This document shows positions 17,012-25,097 of a DNA stretch of 64,000 nucleotides, in pieces (position 1 is the first letter of the stretch; the number at the start of each line of letters is the position of its first letter). The stretch is taken from positions 1 to 64,000 of the forward strand of contig NZ_ATVX01000011.1 of the NCBI RefSeq assembly GCF_000420945.1, written 5' to 3'. This DNA comes from Butyrivibrio sp. VCB2006 (GTDB lineage: Bacteria; Bacillota; Clostridia; Lachnospirales; Lachnospiraceae). The notes beneath the pieces are model-generated. The model was not told the DNA's origin. It saw only the letters and a list, made by a program, of their open reading frames with translations, and did not search any database. The translations under genes and the position numbers were made by a program.

Positions 17012-18418
17012 TTAATATGCATTTTTATTCACAAATCCATACCTGATGGTACCAAGGATTATCCTAAGATCAAAGGACATTGACCAGTTCTCGATATAGT
17101 AAATATCGTAGTCAATTCTCTTTCTAATAGAAGTATCACCTCTGTAACCATTGATCTGCGCCCATCCTGTAAGTCCCGGACGAACCTGATGCTTAACCAT
17201 ATATCTTGGAATCTGTTCCTTGAACTTTTCAACAAACTGAGGTCTCTCAGGTCTTGGTCCCACAAGGCTCATCTTTCCAAATAGTATATTAAAGAACTGA
17301 GGCATCTCATCGATACTTGTCTTACGAAGAAGCGCTCCCACCTTGGTAACTCTCGGATCGTTCTTGGTTGTCCAGCCCTTCTTTTCCTCGGCCTCCGTCT
17401 GAACCTTCATGGTTCTGAACTTATACATCATAAATGGCTCGCCGTTAAGCCCGATTCTCTCCTGCTTATAAATTATAGGTCCCTTACTTGTAGCCTTGAC
17501 CGCGATCGCTGCAGCCAGCATTACAGGCGAGAACAAGATGATTGCAAACAAAGATCCGATGATATCAACCACTCTTTTGGACAAGTTGTTAAAAGAATTA
17601 GTCAAAGGCACATACCTGATATTAATAACAGGAAGTCCCTGAACATCCTCAGTGTACGGATTACTTGGGAAAAGAGATTGATAATCCGGAATGAACTTGG
17701 TATGGACACCGGATTTTTCGCACTGCGAAACAAGCTCTTCCAGTCTGTCGTAATCATTCAGCGGAAGTGTGATTGTTATCTCATCGTAACTGCCGCCTGC
17801 CAGGAAATCTCCGAGCTGATTGATCTTACCAACAACTCTTACACCATGGTAGCTGGTTTCAATCGGAACAAAATCATCCAAAATACCTACAATATCATAG
17901 CCCCACTGGGGATTCTCCAGAATTCTGCTAATGTACCCTTCAGCTGCCCTTGAATATCCAACAAGCAAAATGTGCTTGATATTATAGCCTTTTTTCCTAA
18001 TATATCTAAGGAACTTACGGAGCATTCCGTGAGCTACCGTTGTAAGCACAACATTAATAATTGCAAAAATCGCGATCATGGTTCGTGAGAAGTCGTTCTG
18101 CTTTAACATGAACAGTACAACGTAGAACCCGATCACGCCCACCACATTGGCTTGGACAATGTCTATGAATTCATCCCATAGCTTAAGAGCCCGCCTCGAT
18201 GTGTAGAGGTCTACAAGATAATACAGGAAAAGAAATCCAGGCACCAAAAAATACAGCGCAGAAAAGTAGGTCCACATGGAAAGGTGGCCCGCAGGATTTC
18301 TGTCGCCGAGAAATGATTCGAACTTGATATAGTAAGACAGCATGTAAGAACCGGCAACAATAAGCCCGTCCACAACCACATGCGCCCTATTCAAATGTGT
18401 CTGGTTGTCTTTGATCAT
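17012..18418 (-). CDS. Polyprenyl-phosphate sugar-1-phosphate transferase
   Basis: A 468-residue WbaP/WcaJ-type initiating enzyme that moves a hexose-1-phosphate from a nucleotide sugar to undecaprenyl phosphate. Four N-terminal membrane segments (to about residue 130) are followed by a CoA-binding-like Rossmann domain (HILLVGYSRAAEGYISRIL), one more membrane helix near 285-310 and the C-terminal transferase domain with YKQERIGLNGEPFMMYKFRTM, KVGALLRKTSIDEMPQFFNIL, SLVGPRPERPQFV and RPGLTGWAQINGYRGDT. The catalytic D-E pair is in TSIDEMPQ. Glucose or galactose is the usual sugar; it cannot be read here. It defines the start of chain synthesis. Confidence 0.93.
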   Translation of the reverse strand: MIKDNQTHLNRAHVVVDGLIVAGSYMLSYYIKFESFLGDRNPAGHLSMWTYFSALYFLVPGFLFLYYLVDLYTSRRALKLWDEFIDIVQANVVGVIGFYVVLFMLKQNDFSRTMIAIFAIINVVLTTVAHGMLRKFLRYIRKKGYNIKHILLVGYSRAAEGYISRILENPQWGYDIVGILDDFVPIETSYHGVRVVGKINQLGDFLAGGSYDEITITLPLNDYDRLEELVSQCEKSGVHTKFIPDYQSLFPSNPYTEDVQGLPVINIRYVPLTNSFNNLSKRVVDIIGSLFAIILFSPVMLAAAIAVKATSKGPIIYKQERIGLNGEPFMMYKFRTMKVQTEAEEKKGWTTKNDPRVTKVGALLRKTSIDEMPQFFNILFGKMSLVGPRPERPQFVEKFKEQIPRYMVKHQVRPGLTGWAQINGYRGDTSIRKRIDYDIYYIENWSMSFDLRIILGTIRYGFVNKNAY

Positions 18419-18442
18419 CTATAAATGCCTCAAGTCAGCGGC

Positions 18443-19402
18443 TTACTGCAAGCGTCTTATACAGTTAGCCCATAGCTCCAGCTGCAGCAAAAAGCTGTTT
18501 GCAATCTGCCTGCCGCCAAAGGTGACTCTTTTATCCGAATTAGTAAAAATCTTGGAAAAACCTTTAGAAAGTCCCTTGACATGAGACTTCCCCAACCCTT
18601 TTCTCACATAGAAAACATGCTTAATTATAACACCTATCAGAATTAATGGAAGGTTAATAATTATCTGAAAGGCACTTAAGTTTTTATAGATAAAGTATAA
18701 ATTATTAGCCGCAGTCAGTTCAACCTTAAATGCATTGTGCCTTGAACCACTACTGCCGCTTCCCACGTGATAAACAATTGCCCCCGGTTCCATCACGTTA
18801 TTATATCCAAAGAGTCTGGCTCTATAGCCCACATCCACATCTTCAAGATAGCAAAAATGCGCCTCATCAAAGTATCCGATTTCCTCGAATACTTCCCGCC
18901 TGTACATTGCCGCTCCGGCGCAGGCACTGGTAATATTTACTCTTCTTGCGTACTTGCTATTGTCTTTATCCTTGGAAGGCGCAAATGCCCAGCCAAGGGC
19001 GCAGTAATAATCTCCTGCATCATCGATAAGATGTGGTTCCTTTATCTGGAGCATCTTGGCCTGAGCGCTGAAAACAGAAGGCTTCTTGTCCATAACCTTA
19101 ACCAAAGCCTCAATCGCACTCTCGTCGCAGATAGTGTCATTATTTAATAAAAATACATATTTGGCGGAAGTTTCCTTGATCCCTACATTTACAGCATTGG
19201 CAAATCCTGTATTCTCGGATAGATCAATAATTCTGGCCTCAGGAAATTCTTTTTGGACAAAAGAAACACTTCCATCCTCGGAGCCATTGTCTACCAGTAT
19301 TACCTCAAAATCCTTGAAGGTCTGTTTTCTAAGGCTCCTTAGACAGTCAGCCAAATATTTTTTGCCATTGAAATTCGGAATAATAACCGCTACAGTTCTC
19401 AT
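18443..19402 (-). CDS. GT2 glycosyltransferase, rhamnosyltransferase-like
   Basis: A 319-residue WbbL-like enzyme: VIIPNFNGKKYLADCLRSL, DNGSEDGS, the donor-site LLNNDT (DxD-like) and CYLEDVDVGYRARLFGY as the acceptor/base motif. A hydrophobic helix near 255-275 suggests membrane association. Its ATG overlaps the stop of the upstream GT2 gene by one base (TGATG), with GAGG upstream, so the two are co-translated. The rfb genes further upstream make dTDP-rhamnose the likely donor, but this is inferred. Confidence 0.88.
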   Translation of the reverse strand: MRTVAVIIPNFNGKKYLADCLRSLRKQTFKDFEVILVDNGSEDGSVSFVQKEFPEARIIDLSENTGFANAVNVGIKETSAKYVFLLNNDTICDESAIEALVKVMDKKPSVFSAQAKMLQIKEPHLIDDAGDYYCALGWAFAPSKDKDNSKYARRVNITSACAGAAMYRREVFEEIGYFDEAHFCYLEDVDVGYRARLFGYNNVMEPGAIVYHVGSGSSGSRHNAFKVELTAANNLYFIYKNLSAFQIIINLPLILIGVIIKHVFYVRKGLGKSHVKGLSKGFSKIFTNSDKRVTFGGRQIANSFLLQLELWANCIRRLQ

Positions 19403-20847
19403 CAGCTAATCCTCTGTACAGCCCTTGGATCCCACACGATCCTGTAGCCTTTTTTCTTGATTTCCTCGCATAACTTGAAGCTAAGATTCACTATTTCCTG
19501 CTGGTCAAGAGATTTAAATCTCTCATCTGCAGCCTGAGTAGTACCACGTTTACCTGACTCAGAAGCAATCTTCGCCATGGCAATAGCTTCTCCGTATGCA
19601 TCCACATACTTAATCCCTGTAACCTGTTCGTAGAGCGGAATAAGTTCAGGTCTTACAGAAATACATCTCAAATCAACCGCTGCGCAGTCCTGCTGAAGCA
19701 CAGCCCTATGCTGAAGGCCGCCGCTATAGCCCTCCGGGAGGTTAGCATACATAAGGTTTTTATCCTTAGTGTATGCGCCGCCAACAATTCTGCCTTTTTT
19801 ATTCAAGACCTTACCACCCACACAGCCCACATCTTTCCTGCCTGCAAAAATGTCCGGAATATAGTTGATACGGTAAAATCCCAGGTGCTGAAGCATCTCA
19901 ACTTCGGCCTCTATTTTGTATCTCTTCATGAGATCAGCCAGTGCCTTTTTTCCTGCATCGTAAGCATAGGTCTTACTTGCAGGGTTAGCTGCCGTTGAAT
20001 CCTTGTGGCATCTCCAGTGATACAAAACCTTGCTGATGTGAACAATCTGTCCTGCTGCCATGGGCATTTCCAAAGTTGCTTCTGCCGTTGCCCTAAGGAA
20101 CAGATCAAAGTCCTGCGCCCCATCAAATGCAGCGCGGAGCTTCAGTCTTTTTATAACATCAGCCCTCATAACTGCGAAATGACAGATATAATTGTTGGAC
20201 ATCAAATAGTCCATATTAAAAGATGGCTTGGCATGATGTTCATAATACTTGTTGCCATCAAATTTGTCTTCGTCAGAATAAATAAGCCTTATTGGGCAAT
20301 CCTGATATCTTGAGAGCCTGTTCTGTTTCATGCTCTTTCTGATCACCCTTGAGACTTCATACAATGCGTCCGGAGTAAGCAGATCATCATGATCCAAAAG
20401 ACCTATATAATCCCCGGTTGCTTTCTCGATTCCTCTGTTGGTATTCTCCGAGATTCCGCCATTTTTATCCAAATGATAATACTTGATCCTCGGATCCTCC
20501 TTGGCATACTCCAGCGCTATATCCGAGGTATTCATGGACGCATCCGCCAAAACCAGTTCCCAGTCACCATAGGTCTGATTAATTACAGATTCGATCATCT
20601 CCTTCAGATACTTTTCCGGAGTATTAAAAAGAGGAACTACTATACTAAATCTTACGCAGTTCCCCGCTTCAGCCAGGAGCTTGTACTCCCGCTTTTGCTC
20701 CAGCAGTACCTCCTCTGATAAAGGCACATACTGATACTTATCATGAATATTGTCTGAAACACGTTCAAGGGCAGCAAAAAATGCGGCCCTTGTTCCATTG
20801 CGTTTCTGATATGCAATTGTCTTTTGGACCGCATTCTTGATTCCCAT
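19402..20847 (-). CDS. GT2 glycosyltransferase with degenerate second domain
   Basis: This 481-residue protein has one complete GT-A domain at about residues 60-290: FSIVVPLFNTPEKYLKEMI, ADASMNTSD, GGISENTNRGIEKA and the metal site LLDHDDLL. After residue 330, DVGCVGGKVLNKKGRIVGG resembles only the distal part of a second GT2 domain as seen in the paralogue at 22852, with no nucleotide-binding half. So it looks like a two-domain enzyme that lost half of one domain. AGGA lies nine bases upstream of the start. It is probably a polymerising or side-chain rhamnosyltransferase. Confidence 0.86.
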   Translation of the reverse strand: MGIKNAVQKTIAYQKRNGTRAAFFAALERVSDNIHDKYQYVPLSEEVLLEQKREYKLLAEAGNCVRFSIVVPLFNTPEKYLKEMIESVINQTYGDWELVLADASMNTSDIALEYAKEDPRIKYYHLDKNGGISENTNRGIEKATGDYIGLLDHDDLLTPDALYEVSRVIRKSMKQNRLSRYQDCPIRLIYSDEDKFDGNKYYEHHAKPSFNMDYLMSNNYICHFAVMRADVIKRLKLRAAFDGAQDFDLFLRATAEATLEMPMAAGQIVHISKVLYHWRCHKDSTAANPASKTYAYDAGKKALADLMKRYKIEAEVEMLQHLGFYRINYIPDIFAGRKDVGCVGGKVLNKKGRIVGGAYTKDKNLMYANLPEGYSGGLQHRAVLQQDCAAVDLRCISVRPELIPLYEQVTGIKYVDAYGEAIAMAKIASESGKRGTTQAADERFKSLDQQEIVNLSFKLCEEIKKKGYRIVWDPRAVQRIS

Positions 20848-20880
20848 ATATTATCGTCCTAAATCATTTTAGTAATATTT

Positions 20881-20900
20881 CTGACATCAGGATATGTCAG
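20881..20900. repeat. Perfect inverted repeat between pgcA and the GT2 gene
   Basis: CTGACAT (20881-20887) and ATGTCAG (20894-20900) form a seven-pair stem with a six-base loop, 18 bases beyond the pgcA stop. No U-tract follows on either strand, so it is more likely an mRNA stabilising or processing structure than a terminator. Confidence 0.5.
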
Positions 20901-20917
20901 GATTTACCTTGATCATT

Positions 20918-22657
20918 TCAGCCGATTACTGCTTTAACAGCATCTGTAAGCTCGTTCTGGAGCTTGTCAGCGTCCTCAAGGTTTGTTCCCTTAACGCCCA
21001 TGTAAAACTTAATCTTAGGCTCTGTTCCTGAAGGTCTAGCGCAGCACCATGCGTCATTATCAAGAGCAAAGTACAGAACGTTTGAAGTAGGAAGTCCTGT
21101 CTGGCCTTCTTTGCCTGTAGCCATATCCAGAGTCTTACCTGTCTTGTAATCTCTAAACTCCTCAACCTTGAATGAACCAAATTCCTTAGGCGGATTGCTG
21201 CGGAGTCTGTCCATAAGAGCTGCAATCTGCTCAGCACCCTCTTTACCCTTCATGGTAATTGAGTACTGGCCTTCCTTGTAATAGCCGTACTTCTCATACA
21301 TATCAATCATTGCATCCCATACGCTCTTGCCCTGCTTCTTGTAGAAAGCTGCAAGCTCGCACAGCATCATAACTGCAACGACAGCGTCCTTGTCTCTTGC
21401 GTGAGTTCCTGCAAGACATCCATAGGACTCCTCAAGACCAAATACATAGTTGTGGGACTGACCATTCTCTTCAAAGAGCTTAATCTGCTCACCGATGTAC
21501 TTAAAGCCTGTAAGAACTTCAATATAGTGAAGACCATACTTCTCAGCAACAGCCTTAGCCATGTTTGTTGTAACGATTGTTGTTACAAAAGCTGGATTCT
21601 CAGGCATTGTACCTGTAGCCTGTCTCTCACGAAGAATATAATCCCCAATAAGCATACCGGACATATTTCCTGTAAATGCTACGTATTCGCCGGTCTTATT
21701 ATCTTTTGCATAGATACCAAGTCTGTCAGCATCAGGATCTGTTGCAAGAACGATGTCTGCATCCTTCTCCTTGGCAAGCTTAAGAGCAAGCTCAAAAGCC
21801 TTAGGATCCTCAGGGTTAGGATATGCAAGAGTTGTAAAATCTGGATCAGGAAGCTCCTGCTCAGGAACTACGAAAACATTCTTGAAGCCAAGTTCCTTGA
21901 GAACTCGTCTTACAGGAAGATTACCTGTTCCATGGAATGGTGAATAAACGATGGTGAACTTATCAGCCATCTCGTCGATGACATCCTTGTGGATGATCTG
22001 TTTCTTGAGTTCAACCATGTACTTGTCGTCGATTTCCTCACCAAAGGAAACATAAAGGCCTGCTGCAATAGCATCCTCTTTGGACATGGTCTTAACATCA
22101 TGGTAATCCGTGATTGCAACTACCTCTGAGATAATACCTGTATCGTGAGGAGGTGTAACCTGTGCACCATCCTGCCAGTATACCTTGTATCCATTGTACT
22201 CAGGTGGGTTATGAGAAGCTGTAACCATAACACCTGCGATACATCCAAATTCTCTAAGAGCAAATGAAAGCTCCGGTGTAGGACGTAAAATATCACTTAC
22301 GTAAGCCTTAATTCCGTTAGCTGCAAGGCAAAGAGCTGTCTCATCTGCAAACTCAGGAGAAAATCTTCTGCAGTCATAAGAAATAGCTACACCCTTTTTA
22401 GCTGCATCCGGGCCACCGTTTTTCTTGATGTAGTTTGCAAGGCCCTGTGTAGCCTTACGAACTGTGTATTTATTCATTCTGTTGGTACCTGCTCCGATAA
22501 CACCACGAAGACCACCTGTACCAAATTCAAGTTCTCTGTAAAATCTATCCTCTACCTCTGCCTCATCATTTCTGATGGACATAAGTTCCTGCTTAGTCTC
22601 ATCATCAAAGTAAGAATCATTAAGCCAATATTCAAGCTGTTTCTGAGCATCACTCAT
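20918..22657 (-). CDS. pgcA: Phosphoglucomutase/phosphomannomutase family
   Basis: A 579-residue alpha-D-phosphohexomutase, the length of Firmicute PgcA. It interconverts glucose-6-P and glucose-1-P, feeding RfbA and UDP-glucose synthesis. Seen: the active-site phosphoserine loop TASHNPPEYNGYKVYW, metal loop DPDADRLG, sugar loop GLEESYGCLAG and phosphate-binding CARPSGTEPKIKFY. GAGGAGG precedes the ATG. It has its own promoter and is flanked by polysaccharide GT genes. Mannose specificity cannot be excluded. Confidence 0.93.
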   Translation of the reverse strand: MSDAQKQLEYWLNDSYFDDETKQELMSIRNDEAEVEDRFYRELEFGTGGLRGVIGAGTNRMNKYTVRKATQGLANYIKKNGGPDAAKKGVAISYDCRRFSPEFADETALCLAANGIKAYVSDILRPTPELSFALREFGCIAGVMVTASHNPPEYNGYKVYWQDGAQVTPPHDTGIISEVVAITDYHDVKTMSKEDAIAAGLYVSFGEEIDDKYMVELKKQIIHKDVIDEMADKFTIVYSPFHGTGNLPVRRVLKELGFKNVFVVPEQELPDPDFTTLAYPNPEDPKAFELALKLAKEKDADIVLATDPDADRLGIYAKDNKTGEYVAFTGNMSGMLIGDYILRERQATGTMPENPAFVTTIVTTNMAKAVAEKYGLHYIEVLTGFKYIGEQIKLFEENGQSHNYVFGLEESYGCLAGTHARDKDAVVAVMMLCELAAFYKKQGKSVWDAMIDMYEKYGYYKEGQYSITMKGKEGAEQIAALMDRLRSNPPKEFGSFKVEEFRDYKTGKTLDMATGKEGQTGLPTSNVLYFALDNDAWCCARPSGTEPKIKFYMGVKGTNLEDADKLQNELTDAVKAVIG

Positions 22658-22716
22658 TATAGTTTCCTCCTCGTCATCATGTATATAAGACCAACTCTAG
22701 GCCTCATACAATCCTT

Positions 22717-22725
22717 ATTATAACA
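22717..22725 (-). promoter_or_regulatory. Extended -10 promoter for pgcA
   Basis: On the minus strand TGT-TATAAT (22725-22717) is a consensus extended -10 about 60 bases before the pgcA ATG. The -35 region is weak (TGTCCA at 17 bases). Confidence 0.7.
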
Positions 22726-22802
22726 TAGTTAAGCATCATTGGACACGCTAAATACCAAGAACAACATCGTAAACTTCTTGTTTCATAGCCGCTTGCGACT
22801 AT

Positions 22803-22841
22803 GAAAAAAGTCAGCTGCTGCATCCCTGCAACAACTGACTA
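22803..22841 (-). terminator. Rho-independent terminator after the tandem GT2 gene
   Basis: AGTCAGCTGCTGCA (22809-22822) pairs with TGCAACAACTGACT (22827-22840). Read as minus-strand RNA all 14 positions pair, two as G-U, and TTTTTTC follows (22808-22803). On the plus strand two positions mismatch, so it acts on the minus strand. Confidence 0.9.
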
Positions 22842-22851
22842 TATCTATCAA

Positions 22852-24927
22852 TTACTGGTTCCTAAGGCTTGAATAGCCCTCAACATTCAGGCTGAAATCA
22901 CTTCTATCAAGAGAGAAGTTTGGATTGTAGTAAGGATCACCCTTATCAAGCACTTCTTTCCACTTGGTGCGGAAGTGCTCTGATTCCTTCTCATAGCGCT
23001 CTGCATTCTTGCCTTCAAGATCGAGGCCACGGGAAAGAGATTCATAGTGGAACAACTCTGCAAATGGAGTAAAGACATTAAGATATCCTTTTTCTCTAAG
23101 CTTCAGGCAGAAATCCACGTCATTTAAAGATACTTCAAAGCCCTCGTCAAAGCCTCCAACCTCGTCATACTTGGCACGACTGACCATGAGGCAGGCACCT
23201 GTAACAGCACTTACGTCCTGAGCGTAGCACAGTCTTCCCATATATCCCAGGTTCATTCCGGCCTGGCCGTAATGAGAATGTCCTGCTGTTCTGTGAGCTC
23301 CAAGCTTAAGAACAACGCCTGCGTGCTGGATCTTACGATCCGGAAAGTAGAGCTTTCCACCTACAGCGCCCACATCTTTTCTCTGGGCATACATAAGAAG
23401 CTCTTCCATCCAGTTAACAGTAATAACCTGTGTATCATTATTAAGAAGAATAATGTATTCGCCGTCACTATGAGCAACGCCGTAATTAACAACTGCTGAA
23501 TAGTTAAAAGAGGGCTTGCTTCCATCCGGATTAAGATGTGCCCCGCCTTCGTAGAAGTCCACAACCTTAACAATATCTTTTAACGATCCGGTCCTAAGTT
23601 CCTCGTAGTATCCCTTGATTTCTGAACCTGTGCTACCGTTTTCTACCACGATGATCTCGTAGTTATCGTATACAGACTTCTCATAGATTGAAGTGATGCA
23701 TCTCTTGAGGTCCTCTGCATGTTCACAGTTAGGAATCACAATAGAAATCTTAGGTGTTCCCATTACCTCATAGGTAATCTTGAAGATTGTCTCAAAGGCT
23801 CTTGTACTAGTAATCTTGAAATGATCATAGCCATGTCTGCGAAGATGATCTGCAACCGCGCCCTTAGCCGCATCAATAGCATAAGGCTTAGCATTGATAT
23901 CAGATGCAACGCTTCCCGCATGGGATCTCCAGTAATACAAGAGCTTAGGTACATGAACGATATGCTCAGCTCTGTCAGTAAGGCGGAGAATCATGTCGTG
24001 ATCCTGGCTTCCGTCAAACTTTGTTCTAAAGAGCTCTGTACCATCAAGAAGTGTTCTCTTGAAAACACTGAAATGACAAATATAGTTATTGGCTCTGAGG
24101 TTATCAATTGCGTAATCAGGCTTAAAGTGCATGGTTATCATCTTGTTGATGTCATCACCCTTGAAGGTGGTCTCATCACAGTAGATGTAATCAGCCTTCT
24201 CCTCGTTAATAGCCTTAACATACCAGTACAGAACTTCAGGATGAAGAATATCATCATGGTCAAAAAGACCTATATACTCACCATAAGCCATCTCAAGACA
24301 GTGGTTGGTGTTTCCTGAAATTCCTTCATTTTTTTCAAGCTTCATGTAGCAGATCCTGCCGCCATTTCTGACTGCGCCGTTTGCTGAATCAGCTTTAAAA
24401 TCCTTTTCTTTTTCCTGATACTCTCTTACAATCCTACTAACCAGCTCAACATGCTCAGCATCTGAACCATCCGCAAGGCAAAGCTGCCAGTTGCTGTAGG
24501 TCTGGGCAAGCACAGATTCAATCATATCCCTAAGGAATTTCTCAGGAGTGTTGTACAAAGGTACTAGAATTGAAATAAGTGGCATCTTCTCAAATACAGC
24601 ATTTTCCTGCTCTGCTCTTGTCTCAGGGCTTGGAAAACTCTCTGTACCATAGTGGGTCATGGCCTTTTTCTCAATCTGCTTGTACTTGATCTTGGCAATG
24701 ACACCGCGAAGAGAGCCCTGATTTTTAATTCTGTCCCTCTGTCTGATAACCCAGTGCATAGTATTTCTGGCGGGAGTACTTGCCTTCCAGATTGGGTTAT
24801 TCTTAATTCTATCCAATTTGAACTGCAGCTCCTGGTTCTTATCCTCCAGTTCTGCAATTCGCTCAGCCAGGTCAGCGCTCTTTAATTTCTCGCGCTCATA
24901 GGCTGACTTGTAATCCTTTTCACTCAT
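22852..24927 (-). CDS. Two-domain GT2 glycosyltransferase
   Basis: This 691-residue protein contains two complete GT-A domains after an N-terminal coiled coil (residues 5-50, AERIAELEDKNQELQFKLDR). Domain 1 (about 115-375) has LISILVPLYNTPEKFLRDMI and LFDHDDILHP. Domain 2 (about 395-660) has ISIVIPNCEHAEDLKRC, VENGSTGSE, LLNNDTQVI and SLNDVDFCLKLREKGY. Two active sites suggest it builds a repeating disaccharide or alternating linkages. ATG 24927 (AGG upstream) is preferred to GTG 24990, which has no ribosome site. It is a paralogue of the flanking proteins at 19402 and 25098. Confidence 0.9.
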   Translation of the reverse strand: MSEKDYKSAYEREKLKSADLAERIAELEDKNQELQFKLDRIKNNPIWKASTPARNTMHWVIRQRDRIKNQGSLRGVIAKIKYKQIEKKAMTHYGTESFPSPETRAEQENAVFEKMPLISILVPLYNTPEKFLRDMIESVLAQTYSNWQLCLADGSDAEHVELVSRIVREYQEKEKDFKADSANGAVRNGGRICYMKLEKNEGISGNTNHCLEMAYGEYIGLFDHDDILHPEVLYWYVKAINEEKADYIYCDETTFKGDDINKMITMHFKPDYAIDNLRANNYICHFSVFKRTLLDGTELFRTKFDGSQDHDMILRLTDRAEHIVHVPKLLYYWRSHAGSVASDINAKPYAIDAAKGAVADHLRRHGYDHFKITSTRAFETIFKITYEVMGTPKISIVIPNCEHAEDLKRCITSIYEKSVYDNYEIIVVENGSTGSEIKGYYEELRTGSLKDIVKVVDFYEGGAHLNPDGSKPSFNYSAVVNYGVAHSDGEYIILLNNDTQVITVNWMEELLMYAQRKDVGAVGGKLYFPDRKIQHAGVVLKLGAHRTAGHSHYGQAGMNLGYMGRLCYAQDVSAVTGACLMVSRAKYDEVGGFDEGFEVSLNDVDFCLKLREKGYLNVFTPFAELFHYESLSRGLDLEGKNAERYEKESEHFRTKWKEVLDKGDPYYNPNFSLDRSDFSLNVEGYSSLRNQ

Positions 24928-24956
24928 ATCTATATCCTTTTCTTTATTTGATAATA

Positions 24957-25092
24957 CAGATTGCTTCACTACGTTGTCGCAATCTGACACATATTCGAAA
25001 TTTGCTAATTTACTTCGTAAATTACTCCTTCCTCATACGTGTTTAATTCTCAAAGTCATACATTGTTTTCTGCTAGCAGAACAATGTATGAC
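24957..25092 (-). repeat. Series of three hairpins between GT2 genes
   Basis: Reading the minus strand from the stop at 25098: GTCATACATTGTT/AACAATGTATGAC (25092-25055) is a 13-pair stem, TAATTTAC/GTAAATTA (25024-25006) is an eight-pair stem with a three-base loop, and CAGATTGC/GCAATCTG (24986-24957) has a 14-base loop. None has a clean U-tract. A similar row of three occurs at 33857-33995. No gene is present in 24928-25097. Confidence 0.6.
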
Positions 25093-25097
25093 CTTGA

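Noticed and set aside
23719..24318. 199-residue plus-strand frame inside the tandem GT2 gene
   Set aside because: Mirror frame of a well-supported glycosyltransferase; no start signal or family features.
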